Origin: Curtobacterium pusillum
Lineage (GTDB): Bacteria > Actinomycetota > Actinomycetes > Actinomycetales > Microbacteriaceae
Reading direction: 5' to 3'
DNA length: 64,000 nt
Assembly (NCBI GenBank): GCA_002025645.1
Contig: CP018783.1
Coordinates: forward strand, 1,116,001-1,180,000
Position 1 is the first letter of the stretch; each line of letters starts with the position of its first letter. Both the position numbers and the translations under genes were made by a program. The notes below the pieces were generated by a model that saw nothing but the letters and a program-made list of their open reading frames with translations, was not told the DNA's origin and made no database searches. Positions 50,659-59,585 of this stretch are shown one piece after another.

Positions 50659-51960
50659 TCAGCCGTTCGCCTGGGACACCTGGTCCTGGGCGGTCTGCAG
50701 CGCGGTCTTGATGTCGCTGTCGGAAACGGTGGAACCGGTCGCGATCTTGGCGAACATGTCGTTCATCGCCTTGCCGACCGTGGACTCGAACTGATCCTCG
50801 GCGGGCACCAGCGGGAGCGGCTTCGCCTTGTTGTTGTAGATGTCGAGGAACGTCTTCGTCTGCTCGTCGGTGACCGAGTCAGCAGCCGCGGCGAGCACCG
50901 GCAGCGCCGAGTACGGCTTGTCGAGCGTCGTCTGCGTGTCAGCGCTCGTCATGTACTTGACGAACTTGAGCGCGCCGTCCTTGTTCTTCGTGTTCTTGAA
51001 GATCGACAGGTTGATGCCGGCTGGGAAGGACGCGATGTCCTCGCCGCCCGCGGTGGTCGGGAACGGCACGACGCCGAACTCGTCCGTCTTCATGCCCTGC
51101 GACGTGATGGTCGCGTTCGCGTTGTTCTGCGTGAGCATCATCGCGGCCTTGCCGTTGGCGAAGTCCGAGACGGCCTGGGTGCCGTTGTCGTACTGCGCGT
51201 TCGACGGGTTGACGACCTTGTCGGACTGCATCAGGTCGAGGTAGCGCTTGATGCCGTCGACGTTGGCCTTCTGGGTGAAGGTCGGCTTGCCGTCCTTGTC
51301 GAACCACTCGCCACCGTTCTGCGCGGAGGTGATGAACGCGAAGTGCGAGTTCTCGGTGTAGGAGCCACCGGCGATGGTGAACCCGTACTTGTCACCCGAG
51401 GTGAGCTTCTTCGCGTCGGCGGTGAGGTCCTCCCACGTGGTCGGCGCTTCGATGCCGGCGTCCGAGAACATCTTCTTGTTGTAGTACAGGCCGTAGGCGA
51501 GGCCGTAGAGCGGGACGCTCGTGACGGTCTTGCCGGGCGCACCACCGGTGGAGAGCGCGACCTTGCCGAACTTGTCGGACCCGCCGATCGCCTTCATCTC
51601 CGAGTCACCGAACTCCTGGAAGGCGCCGGTGGCCTGGAGCGACGTCGCCCAGGTGTTGCCGATGTTGACGACGTCCGGGCCCTGGCCCGAGGTGACGGCG
51701 GTCTGGATCTTGTTCTGCAGGTCGTTCCAGCCGATGACCTGGAGGTCGACCTTGATCCCGGTCTCCTTGGTGAACTTCTTGAGGACGGGGGTCAGCACCT
51801 CCTTGTCGTTCTGGAGGGACGTGCCCTGGTTGGACGCCCAGTACGTGAGCGTCTTGGAGTCACCGGACGAACCGGAGCCTCCGGAGGAGCAGGCTGCGAG
51901 GCCGGTCACGGTGAGTGCCGCGGCCGCGGTGATGGCCAGTGCGCGGATGGCAGTGCGCAT
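50659..51960 (-). CDS. Sugar ABC transporter substrate-binding lipoprotein
   Basis: A 433-residue extracellular solute-binding protein, family 1. The signal peptide ends in lipobox LAAC (about residue 23), followed by a Ser/Gly linker. LTYWASNQGTSLQNDKEVLTPVLKKFTKETGIKVDLQVIGWNDLQNKIQTAVTSGQGPDVVNIG is the standard family opening, given here only as a description of residues 36-100. Trp/Tyr residues typical of sugar stacking are frequent. First gene of the sugar import operon (binding protein, MalF, MalG). The sugar is unknown. Confidence 0.94.
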   Translation of the reverse strand: MRTAIRALAITAAAALTVTGLAACSSGGSGSSGDSKTLTYWASNQGTSLQNDKEVLTPVLKKFTKETGIKVDLQVIGWNDLQNKIQTAVTSGQGPDVVNIGNTWATSLQATGAFQEFGDSEMKAIGGSDKFGKVALSTGGAPGKTVTSVPLYGLAYGLYYNKKMFSDAGIEAPTTWEDLTADAKKLTSGDKYGFTIAGGSYTENSHFAFITSAQNGGEWFDKDGKPTFTQKANVDGIKRYLDLMQSDKVVNPSNAQYDNGTQAVSDFANGKAAMMLTQNNANATITSQGMKTDEFGVVPFPTTAGGEDIASFPAGINLSIFKNTKNKDGALKFVKYMTSADTQTTLDKPYSALPVLAAAADSVTDEQTKTFLDIYNNKAKPLPLVPAEDQFESTVGKAMNDMFAKIATGSTVSDSDIKTALQTAQDQVSQANG

Positions 51961-52055
51961 GACTCTCTACTTTCTCGTCGTTGAGATGGTGCAAGGGGTT
52001 GGAACGGGTGGTGCTGTCGGGTGCTGCTGTGTGGGTGCGGTGTCGCCCCCGGCGG

Positions 52056-53207
52056 TCAGGCCAGGGTCGACGCTGCGGGGTCCCAGCCCTCGGGGAGGGT
52101 CGGGGAGGGTGCGACGGTGCTCTCCACGAGCACCGTCCCACCACGTTCGGCGGCCTCGGCGATGGAGACCATCACGTCGAGGACGTGGAAGGCGAGGGCA
52201 CCGGGGACCCGGTTCTCCTCACCGGCGCGGAGGGCACGGGCGAGGTCGACCACGCCGGTGCCGCGCGAGTAGGTGGACCCGACGGCCGGGATCGTCTCCG
52301 GCTCCTCGGAACCGAGCGCGTAGAGCTCGGTGTCGCCGTCGAAGTTGTTCGGGTCGGGGAACACGACGGTGCCGGTCTCGCCCGCGATCTCGACGAAGCC
52401 GGTGCGGCCGCGGTCGGACTCGAACGAGAAGACGCTCTGGGCGCTCCCACCGTTCTCGAACTCGATGAGTGCCGAGTGGTTCGTGGGGACCTCGACCGGG
52501 AACTCGGTGCCCGCCTTCGGGCCGGAGCCGATCGTGCGGGTCGCGCGGGACTTCGACGCGGTCGCGGTGACCTTCTTCACCGGGCCGAACGCCTGCACGA
52601 GGGTCGTGATGTAGTACGGGCCGATGTCGAACAGCGGGCCGGCACCGTAGGCGAAGAGGAACTCCGGGCTCGGGTGCCACGACTCCGGTCCGGGGCTCTG
52701 GAAGAGCGTCAGGCCGTTGAGGGGCTTGCCGATGCGGCCGTCGCGGATCGTGCGGAGCGCGGTCTGGAGGCCGGCGCCGAGGAACGTGTCCGGCGCGACG
52801 CTGACGGTCTTGCCGGCGGCGCGTGCGGCGTCCCGGAGCTGTGCGGCACTGTCGCGGTCGAGCGCGTACGGCTTCTCGCCCCAGACGTGCTTGCCTGCGG
52901 CGAGGGCCTGCAGCGCGACCTCGACGTGGGCGGCGGGGATGGTCAGGTTGACGACGATCTCGATGTCGTCGTCGGCCAGGAGCTCCTCGACGGTGCCCGA
53001 CCCGGCCACGCCCCACTTCTCGGCCTGCGACGCCGCACGGGGCAGGTCGATGTCGGCGATGAAACGGACCTCGACGTCGGGGAAGACGGTGAGGTTGCCG
53101 AGGTACTGGTCCGAGATGACCCCGGCGCCGATGACGCCGACGCCGACCGGGCCGGTCCGGCGGGCGCTGTCGGTGGACTGCTGCGTGGCAGTGGTGGTGT
53201 CGGTCAT
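52056..53207 (-). CDS. Gfo/Idh/MocA family oxidoreductase
   Basis: A 383-residue NAD(P)-dependent sugar dehydrogenase. N-terminal Rossmann domain (VGVGVIGAGVISDQYLGNL), the EKPYALD motif that contributes the conserved lysine (about residue 105), and a C-terminal alpha/beta domain with GPYYITTLVQAFGPV, where a His/Asp pair is usual. It overlaps the isomerase gene upstream by ATGA, so the two are coupled. Likely oxidises or reduces the imported sugar or a derivative such as a keto-inositol (inference from family and locus). Confidence 0.92.
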   Translation of the reverse strand: MTDTTTATQQSTDSARRTGPVGVGVIGAGVISDQYLGNLTVFPDVEVRFIADIDLPRAASQAEKWGVAGSGTVEELLADDDIEIVVNLTIPAAHVEVALQALAAGKHVWGEKPYALDRDSAAQLRDAARAAGKTVSVAPDTFLGAGLQTALRTIRDGRIGKPLNGLTLFQSPGPESWHPSPEFLFAYGAGPLFDIGPYYITTLVQAFGPVKKVTATASKSRATRTIGSGPKAGTEFPVEVPTNHSALIEFENGGSAQSVFSFESDRGRTGFVEIAGETGTVVFPDPNNFDGDTELYALGSEEPETIPAVGSTYSRGTGVVDLARALRAGEENRVPGALAFHVLDVMVSIAEAAERGGTVLVESTVAPSPTLPEGWDPAASTLA

Positions 53208-53950
53208 GCGCGGGCCCCCTCGAGGAACGTGTAGGAGTCGGCGACGGCCTGGAAGACGTCACCCTCGTGGTCGTCGAGCTCGACGACGTGCAGCGCACCA
53301 GGCGCCGCGGCGATGATCTCGCGGATCGGCATGACGCCGTTGCCCACGGCGACCTGCTTCTTGTCGTCGTGCGAGCCGTCGCCGTCCTTGACGTGCAGGA
53401 ACTGGACCTTGTCGCCGTACTTGCCGAGGATCGCCACCGGGTCGTCCCCGCCGACCTTCACCCAGTAGGTGTCGAGTTCGAGCACGACGTCGTCGGACAG
53501 CGCGTCGGCGAAGACCTCGTACGCCGAGACGCCGTCGATGCGGTTCGAGAACTCGAACGCGTGGTTGTGGTAGCCGAGAGCGAGACCGTGGTCGGCGGCG
53601 CGGGGGGCGAGGGCGCTCAGCTCGCGGGCGATCGCCTCGACGTCCTCACGCGTGGTCCAACGGGCCTCGTCGATGTGCGGGTCGATCAGGGTGGTGAGTC
53701 CGACGGTGACGCTCGCGTGGAAGATCTGGTCGAGGTCCTGCTCGCCGGTGTCCAGCAGGCGGGCGTGGCCGCTCGGGCTCTGCAGGCCGGCCGCCGCGAG
53801 GGCATCGCGCAGCGCCTCGGCACGGTCGACGAAGCCGAAGGCCTCGACGTTCGTGTAGCCGATGTCGGCGATGCGCTGCAGCGTGCCGGGCAGATCGGCA
53901 GCGAGGGCGTCGCGGACTGTGTAGAGCTGGACCGAGAGCGGTTGGGTCAC
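53204..53950 (-). CDS. Sugar phosphate isomerase/epimerase (TIM barrel)
   Basis: A 248-residue AP-endonuclease-2-like TIM barrel. I chose the GTG at 53950 (SD GAGGAGAA about 9 bases upstream); 12 extra codons to 53986 run into the regulatory region. Metal-site strands: VQLYTVRDAL, YHNHAFEF, VLELDTYWVKVGG and VQFLHVKDGDG, matching the Glu/His/Asp/Glu sites of the IolE/xylose-isomerase-like family. First gene of the isomerase-oxidoreductase pair, divergent from the ROK repressor. Probably processes the imported sugar. Confidence 0.9.
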   Translation of the reverse strand: MTQPLSVQLYTVRDALAADLPGTLQRIADIGYTNVEAFGFVDRAEALRDALAAAGLQSPSGHARLLDTGEQDLDQIFHASVTVGLTTLIDPHIDEARWTTREDVEAIARELSALAPRAADHGLALGYHNHAFEFSNRIDGVSAYEVFADALSDDVVLELDTYWVKVGGDDPVAILGKYGDKVQFLHVKDGDGSHDDKKQVAVGNGVMPIREIIAAAPGALHVVELDDHEGDVFQAVADSYTFLEGARA

Positions 53951-54009
53951 CAGGGGTTCTCCTCGTCGAGATGGTGTGGTCGACATCGACCGAGCGTCAC
54001 ACTACGAGC

Positions 54010-54052
54010 ACTTCTGTCGGCGGTCAAGCAGAAGTCCGAGGAAAGTCGACGG
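54010..54052. promoter_or_regulatory. Overlapping inverted repeats between isomerase and ROK genes
   Basis: ACTTCTG (54010-54016) faces CAGAAGT (54029-54035) around 12 bases; AGTCCG (54033-54038) faces CGGACT (54047-54052). Both lie between the divergent starts at 53950 and 54096. Candidate operator for the ROK repressor. Confidence 0.45.
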
Positions 54053-54095
54053 ACTTCGTTGCGTGCCGCGTTCGATGTGTGCTTCACTCCCCCTC

Positions 54096-55307
54096 ATGGT
54101 CGACTTGACTCGGACGGCAGCGTCGCCTCCGGTCGGGACGAGCGAGCTCTTCCAGATCCTCCGCGACGGCGTGCCGCGGACCCGGGCCGAGCTCGCCGCA
54201 CTGACGGGACTCGCACGCTCGACGATCGGCGTGCGCCTCGATGCCCTCATCGAGGTCGGACTCGTCGGACCGGTGGACACCGCAGCCTCCACCGGCGGAC
54301 GCCCGCCTGCGCAGGTCGCCCTCATGCCGCGGGCACGGCTCGTGATCGCCGCCGACCTCGGCGCCTCGCACGGCCGCGTCGCCGTGACGGACCTCGTCGC
54401 CGCACCACTCGCCACCCGCGAGGCCCGGATCGACATCGCCGCGGGCCCCGTCCCCACCCTGACGTGGCTGGTCGAGACGATCGACGGCCTGCTCGACGAG
54501 GTCGGCCGCGCACGGGACGACGTCATCGCGATCGGCATCGGCGTCCCCGGCCCGGTCGAGTTCTCGACCGGCCGCCCCGCGAACCCGCCGATCATGCCCG
54601 GCTGGGACGGCTTCGACGTGCCCGGCTGGCTCCGGAACCACATCGCCGCCCACGTGCTGCTCGACAACGACGTCAACATCGCGGCGCTCGGCGAACGGGA
54701 GCACGGCTGGCCGGACGTCGACCACCTGCTGTTCGTCAAGGTGGCCACCGGCATCGGCTCCGGGATCGTGTCGGACGGCGAGCTGCAGCGCGGCGCGCAG
54801 GGCACCGCGGGCGACATCGGGCACGTCCGGGTCTCCAGCGCCGGCGACGTGCCGTGCCACTGCGGGAACACCGGCTGCCTCGAGGCAGTGGCCTCCGGAC
54901 CGGCGATCGCCCGACGACTCCGCGCGAAGGGCCACGACGTGCACACCGGCGCCGACGTCCTCGACCTCGTGAACCGCTCCGACCTCGACGCGATCCAGGC
55001 GGTCCGCCAGGCCGGACGGGACATCGGCGAGGTCCTGGCCACGTGCGTGTCGCTCATGAACCCGTCCGTGATCGCCCTCGGCGGCTCGATCACCCAGGCC
55101 GGGGAGCACCTGCTCGCCGGCGTCCGCGAGGTCGTCTACTCCCGCTCGATGCCGCTCGCCACCGAGCACCTCGTCATCGCGCAGTCCCGTGCCGGATCCC
55201 TCGCCGCGCTGCAGGGGGCCGCGGCGCTCGCGATCGGGTACGCGCTCTCCCCCGCTGGGGTCGACGAGCTCGTCGCGTACGCCGAGGGTCACCAGTTGGT
55301 GTCCTGA
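54096..55307 (+). CDS. ROK family transcriptional repressor
   Basis: A 403-residue regulator. N-terminal winged helix (TSELFQILRDGVPRTRAELAALTGLARSTIGVRLDALIEVGLV), then a ROK sugar-kinase-like domain: LVIAADLGASHGRVAV (DxGxT-like nucleotide strand, here DLGAS), IGIGVPGPVEF, LDNDVNIAALGE, and the zinc motif CHCGNTGCLEAVAS. The weakened DxGxT and the HTH mark it as a repressor of the NagC/XylR type rather than a kinase. Divergent from the sugar catabolic genes, so its likely targets are this locus. The start is uncertain: ATG at 54096, or ATG at 54075; neither has a clear SD. Confidence 0.9.
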   Translation: MVDLTRTAASPPVGTSELFQILRDGVPRTRAELAALTGLARSTIGVRLDALIEVGLVGPVDTAASTGGRPPAQVALMPRARLVIAADLGASHGRVAVTDLVAAPLATREARIDIAAGPVPTLTWLVETIDGLLDEVGRARDDVIAIGIGVPGPVEFSTGRPANPPIMPGWDGFDVPGWLRNHIAAHVLLDNDVNIAALGEREHGWPDVDHLLFVKVATGIGSGIVSDGELQRGAQGTAGDIGHVRVSSAGDVPCHCGNTGCLEAVASGPAIARRLRAKGHDVHTGADVLDLVNRSDLDAIQAVRQAGRDIGEVLATCVSLMNPSVIALGGSITQAGEHLLAGVREVVYSRSMPLATEHLVIAQSRAGSLAALQGAAALAIGYALSPAGVDELVAYAEGHQLVS

Positions 55308-55375
55308 CGGCACGCGTCGGTTCCGTCGCGTCGGTGCGTCGGTTTCGCCCCGTCGGTGCTCGGGGAGACAATCGT

Positions 55376-56098
55376 GTGGTGACGATCGTGCAGCCCACCC
55401 TGTGGGGCGACCTCGACCCCGGCCTGGAGGCACAGACCGCCTCCGGTACGTCGGCGTCGGTCGTACCCGTGGCCGGCTCCACGGCGCCCGGTCCGGTCGC
55501 GCACGACGCGTTCACCGCACTGCGCGGGCACACCGAGCGGATCGTCGCACACTCGTCGGACCGCGTCGCCTGGCTCCGCGCCCGTGCGATGGGCATCACC
55601 GCGACCGACGTCGCCCGTCTCGCCTCGCTGCACGCGGTCGAGGCCGTCGTCACCGACAAGCGCTACGGCTCGCGGTTCTCCGGCAACTCCTACACCGAGC
55701 ACGGCAAGGAACGCGAACCGCACATCGCCGCCTGGGTCGCCGCCACGCACGGCATCCAGCCGTCGGCGCACCTGTTCCACGCGGCGACGAACCGGGCGCA
55801 CCTCGCCACCCCGGACGGCGTCGGCGTCGACGGGGCGTCACGGGTGGTCCTCGCCGAGATCAAGACCACGGCGAAGGGCTGGCGGAGCATCCCCCGGCAC
55901 TACCTCCGGCAGATCTGGTGGCAGCAGTACGTGCTCGGTGCCGACCGCACCCTGTTCGTCTGGGAACGCCACGACGAGTTCGTGCCGGTCGCCGACGAAC
56001 CAGAGTGCCGCTGGGTCGACCGCGACGACGACCAGATCCGCGGCCTCATCCAGCTCGCCGACCTGGTGCTCGACCGCCTGCGCGGGTTCCGCAGCTAG
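55376..56098 (+). CDS. YqaJ-type (lambda exonuclease fold) recombinase
   Basis: A 240-residue nuclease of the phage recombinase family. I chose the GTG at 55376, with GGGGAG 8 bases upstream; a GTG one codon later is possible and the frame is open for 700 codons upstream without homology. The core MGITATDVARLAS (YqaJ opening), EHGKEREPHIAAW, ATPDGVGVDG and VVLAEIKTTAKGW gives the lambda-exonuclease metal residues Glu, Asp and Glu-x-Lys. In phages such enzymes resect dsDNA 5'-3' for annealing; here there is no annealing protein or other phage gene nearby, so it is probably a domesticated chromosomal gene. Confidence 0.88.
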   Translation: MVTIVQPTLWGDLDPGLEAQTASGTSASVVPVAGSTAPGPVAHDAFTALRGHTERIVAHSSDRVAWLRARAMGITATDVARLASLHAVEAVVTDKRYGSRFSGNSYTEHGKEREPHIAAWVAATHGIQPSAHLFHAATNRAHLATPDGVGVDGASRVVLAEIKTTAKGWRSIPRHYLRQIWWQQYVLGADRTLFVWERHDEFVPVADEPECRWVDRDDDQIRGLIQLADLVLDRLRGFRS

Positions 56099-56101
56099 CC
56101 G

Positions 56102-56710
56102 CTAGACCTTCACCAGGCGCAGGCGACTCATCCCGATGACGAGCACGCCCAGCAGCGCGATGGAGACGCCGACCCCCACGCAGTACAGCGCGACGGCCCC
56201 GTAGCCGAGGTCCGGGTTCAGGAACGGGTACGGCACCCACCCGTCCGTAGCCCCGCGCACCAGGACGACGATCGTCCAGACGGCCGGGTAGATCAGGAAC
56301 CACCACACGTGACGGAGCAGCAGCTTCGAGCGGTCCGAGAACAGGAGCCAGTCCAGCACCGCGTACGCGGGGAGGACCTTGTGCAGGATGTCGTTCGACC
56401 ACTGCACGTTCGCGGACACGTCGACGTTCGTGAGCAGCGTGTTGTAGACGATGCCCGTCGTCGCGATGTACACCGTCGCCGCGCCGCGGAGCAGGCTCAC
56501 GCCGAGGTCCGCGCGCTTCCGTCGGGCCGCAGCGACCAGCGTCACGGCGAAGGCCACCGCGATGATGATGTTCGACTGGATCGTGAAGTACCCGAAGAAG
56601 TTCCACGGGTTGTAGGCGTCGAGCTTCGAGCTGACGAGCCACTGCCCGACGATCGCGGCGACGACGGCGATGACGGCGATCAGCCGGAGCGAGTTCACGA
56701 GGGTGCGCAC
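56102..56710 (-). CDS. Pr6Pr-like membrane protein
   Basis: A 202-residue membrane protein with six predicted helices. The pattern NPWNFFGYFTIQSNIIIAVAF near helix 2, TGIVYNTLL, and ILHKVLPAYAVLDWLLF in the middle match the Pr6Pr family (related to FAR-17a/AIG1 proteins in eukaryotes). The conserved Thr and His of those hydrolase-like relatives (IQSN and ILHK) are present. Bacterial function unknown. It ends 4 bp from the convergent YqaJ gene and begins with ATG/GTG reading MRTLVNSLRLIAV. Confidence 0.82.
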   Translation of the reverse strand: MRTLVNSLRLIAVIAVVAAIVGQWLVSSKLDAYNPWNFFGYFTIQSNIIIAVAFAVTLVAAARRKRADLGVSLLRGAATVYIATTGIVYNTLLTNVDVSANVQWSNDILHKVLPAYAVLDWLLFSDRSKLLLRHVWWFLIYPAVWTIVVLVRGATDGWVPYPFLNPDLGYGAVALYCVGVGVSIALLGVLVIGMSRLRLVKV

Positions 56711-56748
56711 GGAGCCACGCTACCGGGACATCGCGCCCGGGATGCGAA

Positions 56749-56778
56749 AGGACCCACACCGAAACCGGTGCGGGTCCT
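56749..56778 (-). terminator. rplKA operon terminator
   Basis: AGGACCCACACCG and CGGTGCGGGTCCT form a 13-bp stem with one mismatch, 20 bp after the rplA stop. Confidence 0.7.
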
Positions 56779-56797
56779 CTCGGAACTGATCAGTGGA

Positions 56798-57487
56798 TCA
56801 GATGCTGTTGACGTCCAGCGGGATGCCGGGGCCGAAGGTCGTCGAGACGGCGCCCTTCATGATGTAGCGGCCCTTCGAGGCGCTCGGCTTGAGGCGGTTG
56901 ATCTCCTCGAGCGCGGTCGAGATGTTCTCGTCGAGCTGCTCCGGCGTGAACGAGGCCTTGCCGACGACGAAGTGCACGTTGGCGTGCTTGTCGACGCGGA
57001 ACTCGATCTTGCCGCCCTTGATGTCGTTGACGGCCTGCGCCACGTTCGGGGTCACGGTGCCGGTCTTCGGGTTCGGCATGAGGCCACGCGGGCCGAGCAC
57101 CTTGCCGAGACGACCGACCTTGCCCATGAGCTCCGGCGTCGCGACGGCGGAGTCGAAGGCGGTGTAGCCCTCGGCGACCTTCGCGATGAGCTCGTCGCCA
57201 CCGACCTCGTCGGCACCGGCGGCGATGGCTGCCTCAGCAGCGGCGCCGACGGCGAAGACGATGACGCGGGCGGTCTTGCCCGTGCCGTGCGGCAGGATGA
57301 CCGTGCCACGGACCATCTGGTCCGCCTTGCGCGGGTCGACGCCGAGCTTGAGGGCGACCTCGACGGTGGAGTCCGTCTTGGTCGAACCGGTCTCCTTGGC
57401 CAGCGCAACGGCCTCGGTGGGGGTGTAGAACTTGTCGGCCTCGATCTTCGCGGCCGCGGCCTGGTAGGCCTTGGACTTCTTCGCCAT
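56798..57487 (-). CDS. rplA: 50S ribosomal protein L1
   Basis: Stalk-base protein of the E site and, in many bacteria, translational repressor of its own operon (established). 229 residues from the ATG at 57487 ([15 protein letters not shown]), with AAGGAGAACACC upstream; a 17-codon extension is not part of the family. The two-domain L1 pattern is clear ([37 protein letters not shown]). Follows rplK by 84 bp. Confidence 0.98.
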   Translation of the reverse strand: MAKKSKAYQAAAAKIEADKFYTPTEAVALAKETGSTKTDSTVEVALKLGVDPRKADQMVRGTVILPHGTGKTARVIVFAVGAAAEAAIAAGADEVGGDELIAKVAEGYTAFDSAVATPELMGKVGRLGKVLGPRGLMPNPKTGTVTPNVAQAVNDIKGGKIEFRVDKHANVHFVVGKASFTPEQLDENISTALEEINRLKPSASKGRYIMKGAVSTTFGPGIPLDVNSI

Positions 57488-57571
57488 GGTGTTCTCCTTG
57501 GGAGCTACGTGGTTGACGAGCCGGCGAGGCTCTCCCACGGAAGGGTGTCGGGGTGTGGTGCGTGCTGAGGC

Positions 57572-58003
57572 TTACGCCTCGACCGTGATGCCCATCGAAC
57601 GCGCGGTGCCGGCGATGATCTTCGCGGCGGCGTCGATGTCGTTGGCGTTCAGGTCGGCCTGCTTCGTCTCGGCGATCTGACGGACCTGGTCCATCGAGAT
57701 CTTCGCGACCTTGACCGTGTGCGGGGTCGAGGACCCCTTCTGCACACCCGCAGCCTTCTTGATGAGCTCGGCGGCCGGCGGCGTCTTGAGGACGAACGTG
57801 AACGAACGGTCCTCGTAGACGGTGATCTCGACCGGCACGACGTTGCCACGCTGCGACTCGGTCGCCGCGTTGTACGCCTTGCAGAACTCCATGATGTTGA
57901 CGCCGTGCTGACCGAGCGCCGGACCGATCGGCGGGGCCGGGTTGGCGGCGCCCGCATTGATCTGCAGCTTGATCAGGCCCGTGACCTTCTTCTTCGGTGC
58001 CAT
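57572..58003 (-). CDS. rplK: 50S ribosomal protein L11
   Basis: Binds the GTPase-associated centre of 23S rRNA and is needed for RelA-type sensing. 143 residues from the ATG at 58003 ([41 protein letters not shown]), with GGAGGAAG upstream. The 31-codon upstream extension includes the leader. First gene of rplK-rplA. Confidence 0.98.
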   Translation of the reverse strand: MAPKKKVTGLIKLQINAGAANPAPPIGPALGQHGVNIMEFCKAYNAATESQRGNVVPVEITVYEDRSFTFVLKTPPAAELIKKAAGVQKGSSTPHTVKVAKISMDQVRQIAETKQADLNANDIDAAAKIIAGTARSMGITVEA

Positions 58004-58083
58004 GACTTGTCTTCCTCCTGGAATCGAACGCACGGGGATCCGTGCCCTCTCCCGCTGGACCGGCCGTTCCGGACCGCGGTGAA

Positions 58084-58110
58084 GCCCCGCACGCACGAGG
58101 CGTGCGGGGC
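58084..58110 (-). terminator. Hairpin between nusG and rplK
   Basis: GCCCCGCACG and CGTGCGGGGC pair perfectly (10 bp) 35 bp after the nusG stop and 81 bp before rplK. A TACACT -10-like box at 58122-58127 lies upstream, so rplKA may have its own start and this hairpin may attenuate it; otherwise it ends secE-nusG. Confidence 0.5.
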
Positions 58111-58144
58111 AAAACTCGATAAGTGTAGCGGGTGTTGCTGGGTG

Positions 58145-59167
58145 CTACAGCTTGGTGACCTGGTCGAAGCTGAGCTCGACCGGGGTCTCGCGCTCGAACA
58201 GCGAGACGAGGACAGTGAGCTTGCCGCTCTCCGGCTTGATCTCGGAGATCGAACCCGGCAGGCCCGCGAACGAGCCTTCCTTGATGGTGATCGTCTCGCC
58301 GATCTCGAAGTCGACCTCGGCTGCCGGCTGCGACTGGGCAGCGCCGCCGCCCTTCGCACCACCCTTGGTCGGAGCGGCCTCGGCGACCTGCACGAGGGAC
58401 TTCAGCATGCCGAACGCCTCGTCGAAGCGGAGCGGCGTGGGGTTGTGGGCGTTGCCGACGAACCCGGTGACACCCGGGGTGTGACGGACGACGGACCACG
58501 AGTCCTCGTTGAGGTCCATGCGGACGAGCACGTACGAGGGGATCCGGACACGGGTGACCAGCTTGCGCTGCCCGTTCTTGATCTCGACGACGTCCTCCAT
58601 CGGGACCTCGACCTGGTAGATGTAGTCCTCCATCGACATCGACACCATGCGGTTCTCGATGTTCGACTTCACGCGGCGCTCGAAGCCCGCGTAGGAGTGG
58701 ATGACGTACCACTTGCCCGGCTTCATCCGCAGCTCGGCCTTGAACGCCTCGTACGGGTCGACCTCGGCCTCTTCGGCCTCGTCGTCGTCGAGCGCCTCGT
58801 CGGCGGCGAGGGTCTCGTTCGCCTCGGCGGCGGACTCCGCTTCGAGCTCGACCTCTTCTTCGTCCTCGACCGCTTCGACGGCGGCCTCGGCCTCGTCAGC
58901 GGTGTCGACCTCGAGCGCGTCGTCCACGACGGCGTCGGCCTCGGGGTCCTGGGACTCGGCGAGGGCGTCGAGCGCCTCGTCGAGGCCGCCGTCGTCGATG
59001 CCGAGCGACGGGTCGTTCTCGTCCTCCACCTCGATGGCGCGCTCTTCGGCCGACTCGGCCGAACGCTCCTCGCCGGTCTCGACGTCGCCTTCCTGGTTCT
59101 CCTCGACCTCGGAGGACTGCTCGGCAGCCGTGGCGAGGTCGATGTCGTCGCGGGAGTTGTCAGACAC
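58145..59167 (-). CDS. nusG: Transcription termination/antitermination protein NusG
   Basis: Binds RNA polymerase and links it to the ribosome and Rho. 340 residues, against about 180 in E. coli: the first 160 are a highly acidic low-complexity extension (EEVEENQEGDVETGEE..., EDENDPSLG, EAEAAVEAVEDEEEVELEAE), as in other actinobacteria but long. The NGN domain follows (KWYVIHSYAGFERRVKSNIENR ... VLVRMDLNEDSWSVVRHTPGVTGFVG) and the KOW domain (EIGETITIKEGSFAGLPGSISEI). A Gly/Ala/Lys insertion separates the two domains (GGAKGGGAAQS). Cotranscribed with secE. Confidence 0.97.
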   Translation of the reverse strand: MSDNSRDDIDLATAAEQSSEVEENQEGDVETGEERSAESAEERAIEVEDENDPSLGIDDGGLDEALDALAESQDPEADAVVDDALEVDTADEAEAAVEAVEDEEEVELEAESAAEANETLAADEALDDDEAEEAEVDPYEAFKAELRMKPGKWYVIHSYAGFERRVKSNIENRMVSMSMEDYIYQVEVPMEDVVEIKNGQRKLVTRVRIPSYVLVRMDLNEDSWSVVRHTPGVTGFVGNAHNPTPLRFDEAFGMLKSLVQVAEAAPTKGGAKGGGAAQSQPAAEVDFEIGETITIKEGSFAGLPGSISEIKPESGKLTVLVSLFERETPVELSFDQVTKL

Positions 59168-59286
59168 TGTCGATTCTTTCCGTTCGGTGGTGCGGATCGG
59201 GTTGGCGGGCGGATCGTCTCACGATCGGCTCCGTCTCGGGCGACCGTACTCCTGTCCGTGAACGGCCAGGACAGCCACGGTCCGGG

Positions 59287-59565
59287 TCAGGCCGTCGGCC
59301 CGTTGCCGAACACGTACCCGACGCCGAGTCCGAACGCGAAGTCGAGGATCGAGACCAGGATCATCATCACGACGACGAAGACCAGGACGACGCCCGTGTA
59401 GCTGAAGAGCTCCTTGCGGGTCGGCGTGACCACCTTGCGGAGTTCCGCGATGACCTGCCGGATGAAGAGCACGATGGCAGCGAAGGGACCGCGGCGCTCG
59501 GCCCGGTCCTGCTTCGCCTTGGCGACGACGTCGTCCGCCGTCGTCTCCATGTCTTTGCTCGCCAA
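59287..59565 (-). CDS. secE: Preprotein translocase subunit SecE
   Basis: Essential membrane subunit of the SecYEG translocon. 92 residues with one C-terminal helix ([23 protein letters not shown]) after the conserved cytoplasmic amphipathic segment [23 protein letters not shown] chose the TTG at 59565 because AAGGG lies 6 bases upstream; the ATG at 59550 has only a poor SD. Located between tRNA-Trp and nusG, the classical order. Confidence 0.95.
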   Translation of the reverse strand: MASKDMETTADDVVAKAKQDRAERRGPFAAIVLFIRQVIAELRKVVTPTRKELFSYTGVVLVFVVVMMILVSILDFAFGLGVGYVFGNGPTA

Positions 59566-59585
59566 CTTCTACCCTTCCAGATGTG

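Noticed and set aside
59550..59552. ATG at 59550 as secE start
   Set aside because: The TTG at 59565 has a much better SD, although the ATG cannot be excluded.
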